Shown here in pieces: positions 4,913-6,921 of a stretch of 6,921 bases of DNA; within the stretch, counting starts at the first letter, position 1; each line of letters begins with the position of its first letter. The notes beneath the pieces are model-generated. The model had not been told where the DNA came from, searched no databases, and saw only the letters and a list, made by a program, of their open reading frames with translations. Position numbers and translations under genes: made by a program. The DNA lies in contig SLDF01000351.1 of assembly GCA_007125435.1 (NCBI GenBank), positions 1 through 6,921 of the forward strand, read 5' to 3'. The DNA is from Saprospiraceae bacterium (GTDB taxonomy: Bacteria; Bacteroidota; Bacteroidia; Chitinophagales; Saprospiraceae).

Positions 4913-6685
4913 TTATACAAATCTAAGCTTTTTCCACACAACAATGAGGCTTGCGGTACTTAAAACAGCAATTACACCAAAGATGATGGCTTTTGTGTAA
5001 AGGCCATAGATTACAAATCCGGTTGCAAAAAGAACACCAATAACCATGGTACAGGCGATGAGCATAGCCAGAATCTCATTAATGAAACTTCCTGACGGCA
5101 GAGTTTCCTGATTATGTTGTTTTAAGAATTTCGACCAGCCGGCCGCATGCGGTCTGATGGTGCGATAAAACCGCAAGAGGGTCTCATGGTCCGTGGGCTT
5201 GGTGACAAGTGTGACTACGACCCAGGCGACAGTAGTGCCGGCTACACCCAGGAGGAGCTTGATGTGTGAAGGCAATTCTGGCCAGCCGGCTTTTTTCCAG
5301 ATGATACTCAGGAAAAGGGCGATGATAAACGAGGCGATCATTGCAGCGATTTCGCTCCATGCATTGATGCGCCACCAAAACCACCGCAATATGAATAAAA
5401 GCCCGGTGCCGGCACCGACCTGCAGAAGTATTTCAAATGCCTCTAATGCATTTGACATGGCGAGAGCCAACAATGCTGCTGCGGCCATCAGGAATAGGGT
5501 AGACCAGCGGCCAATGCTGACCAGTTTTTTTTCAGAAACATCCGGATCGATGAATCGCTTATAAAAGTCATGAGTGATGTATGAAGCACCCCAGTTGAGA
5601 TGGGTAGATAGTGTAGACATGAATGCAGCGATCAGGGATGCGAGCACCAAGCCCAAAAAACCACTGGGTAGGTATGTCAGCATAGCTGGATAGGCCAGAT
5701 CATTTTTTAATATCTTATCATCTATAGTAGGGAACGCCGATTTGATGTCTGAAAGCTCCGGAAATACGACCAGAGATGCCAGCGCTATCAATATCCACGG
5801 CCACGGTCGTAGGGCATAGTGGGCTATATTAAAGAGTAGGGTAGCACCCACAGCGTGCTTTTCAGTTTTAGCGGCAAACATTCTTTGTGCTATATATCCG
5901 CCACCTCCCGGCTCCGCACCGGGGTACCACACAGACCACCATTGCACCAATAAGGGAATCAAAAATATGGGCAAGTAAATACTGGGATCATTAAAGTCAG
6001 GTACAAGCGATAGTTTGTCGCGTACGGCTTCTGCTGATAGCAAAGAATTCAGACCGCCGACCTGGGGGAGGTTCACGATAATAATACATGCCCCTACAGC
6101 ACCTACCATAGCCAGGATAAACTGAAAGAAATCTGTGACAATGACACCTTTTAATCCGCCAAGAGCCGAATAAATCACTGTAACCACAGAAGCGATGATC
6201 ACTGTCTGGACAGGTGAAATTCCTAACATGATGCCTGCAATCTTAATGGCCGCCAGCGTCACCGATGCCATGATGAGCACATTAAGGACTACACCGAGAT
6301 ACAGGGCTCTGAACCCCCGGAGTAATGCCGCCTTCTGACCGCTGTATCGCAATTCATAAAACTCCAAATCCGTCATCACACCGGACTTTCTCCATAATCT
6401 GGCATAGACAAAAACAGTCAACATGCCGGTAAGTAGAAACGCCCACCAGGTCCAATTACCGGCGACACCATGTGCCCTGACAATATCAGTGACCAGGTTT
6501 GGCGTATCTGCTGAAAATGTAGTGGCCACCATTGATATGCCTAATAGCCACCAAGGCATGTCCCTGCCGGATAAAAAGAAGTTTTTACTGCTTTTACCCG
6601 CTTGCCTGGCAAATGAAATACCAATCAATAGACTCAATAAAAGAAAGGCGATAATGATGACTTGGTCGGTCAGACTCAGATTCAT
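4913..6685 (-). CDS. Sodium:solute symporter family (SSS/SLC5) transporter, substrate unknown
   Basis: A 590-residue polytopic inner-membrane protein of the SSS family, which couples Na+ (sometimes H+) entry to uptake of sugars, amino acids, vitamins or organic acids. Hydrophobic segments run the whole length, about 13 by eye, from residues 7-24 to 566-584. Family hallmarks: FFLSGRDMPWWLLGISMVA (36-54); the unwound-helix region TFSADTPNLVTDIVR (56-70); IYSALGGLKGVIVTDFFQF (171-189), the classical SSS signature; and STLSTHLNWGASYITHDFY (357-375), whose serines fit the Na2 sodium site seen in vSGLT. The soluble stretch at 495-535 (KPTDHETLLRFYRTIRP) is typical of bacterial SSS members. The ATG at 6685 begins two residues before the first hydrophobic helix region; no better start is visible. 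It is first in a run with ppa, rlmN and the osmC-family gene. None of these neighbours reveals the solute, so substrate cannot be assigned. Confidence 0.93.
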   Translation of the reverse strand: MNLSLTDQVIIIAFLLLSLLIGISFARQAGKSSKNFFLSGRDMPWWLLGISMVATTFSADTPNLVTDIVRAHGVAGNWTWWAFLLTGMLTVFVYARLWRKSGVMTDLEFYELRYSGQKAALLRGFRALYLGVVLNVLIMASVTLAAIKIAGIMLGISPVQTVIIASVVTVIYSALGGLKGVIVTDFFQFILAMVGAVGACIIIVNLPQVGGLNSLLSAEAVRDKLSLVPDFNDPSIYLPIFLIPLLVQWWSVWYPGAEPGGGGYIAQRMFAAKTEKHAVGATLLFNIAHYALRPWPWILIALASLVVFPELSDIKSAFPTIDDKILKNDLAYPAMLTYLPSGFLGLVLASLIAAFMSTLSTHLNWGASYITHDFYKRFIDPDVSEKKLVSIGRWSTLFLMAAAALLALAMSNALEAFEILLQVGAGTGLLFILRWFWWRINAWSEIAAMIASFIIALFLSIIWKKAGWPELPSHIKLLLGVAGTTVAWVVVTLVTKPTDHETLLRFYRTIRPHAAGWSKFLKQHNQETLPSGSFINEILAMLIACTMVIGVLFATGFVIYGLYTKAIIFGVIAVLSTASLIVVWKKLRFV

Positions 6686-6707
6686 AGGTCATGATCATTT
6701 GTAACGA

Positions 6708-6737
6708 CCAAGGTAGTAAAAAAGAGCGGATTGTCAA
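6708..6737 (-). promoter_or_regulatory. Candidate promoter of the symporter-ppa-rlmN-osmC run
   Basis: On the minus strand TTG (6737-6735, within TTGACA) is followed after 19 bases by TACCTTGG (6715-6708), a one-mismatch version of the Bacteroidota TAnnTTTG box at standard spacing. It ends 22 bases before the symporter ATG. This is the best promoter candidate in the upstream region. Confidence 0.5.
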
Positions 6738-6921
6738 GAATGGTATTTGTTTCAAAATCTTGATGTGATGACCACTGACCGATGATTCAAGCTCTATATG
6801 GTTTAACCCGAATTTTAAGAGTTAATAAAACTGACAAAAAAGAGCTAACTTTTTTGACAAATCAAGTGAATCGTATTGAAAAGTACAAAAGCGTAAAAGG
6901 ATGATTATCAATGCTATAGCG
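6738..6921. other. AT-rich intergenic region at the right window edge
   Basis: No protein gene of credible length is seen. It contains a small AT inverted repeat, AAAAAAG (6836-6842) and CTTTTTT (6849-6855), with a 6-nt loop, too weak to call as a terminator. At 6901 an ATG preceded by AAAAGG opens a plus-strand frame of only seven codons before the window ends; it might be the start of a divergent gene but cannot be judged. Confidence 0.3.

Noticed and set aside
6901..6921. Possible plus-strand gene start at the right edge
   Set aside because: Seven codons cannot be evaluated, and no convincing promoter box was found upstream on the plus strand.

Overview
The window looks like a chromosomal segment of a Bacteroidota bacterium. 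No protein gene has a convincing Shine-Dalgarno sequence. Several starts, and the tRNA gene, are preceded by TTG / TAnnTTTG promoter elements, the Bacteroidota pattern, for example the TATCTTTG box just before rlmN. A placement near Saprospiraceae/Chitinophagales is only an impression from the repeat style and protein flavour.

Layout. Positions 1-789 hold no credible protein gene and are packed with structured repeats: an imperfect palindrome at the left edge; two copies of a roughly 125-nt element whose framing sequence is conserved while its hairpin arms differ completely; a tandem array of four 20-21-nt units; a heptanucleotide microsatellite; and a roughly 165-nt element on the minus strand directly behind hemJ. 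From 790 to 2404, minus strand, lie hemJ (protoporphyrinogen oxidase) and, upstream of it, gap (glyceraldehyde-3-phosphate dehydrogenase), separated by a rho-independent terminator. A divergent regulatory gap of about 200 bp separates gap from a lone plus-strand tRNA-Glu(UUC) gene that ends in its own terminator.

From 2782 to 6685 a tight minus-strand run is transcribed in the order sodium:solute symporter, ppa (inorganic pyrophosphatase), rlmN (23S rRNA/tRNA adenine C2 methyltransferase), and an OsmC/Ohr-family protein. Spacings are 9, 31 and about 21 bp. A promoter candidate lies before the symporter and a second inside the ppa-rlmN junction. The last 236 bp are intergenic.

The genes are ordinary housekeeping functions (central glycolysis, haem synthesis, pyrophosphate removal, translation fidelity, peroxide defence, Na+-driven uptake). 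No new multi-gene system is visible. The most unusual content is the 5' repeat region, where two copies of an element keep the same stem-loop geometry with unrelated stem sequences.
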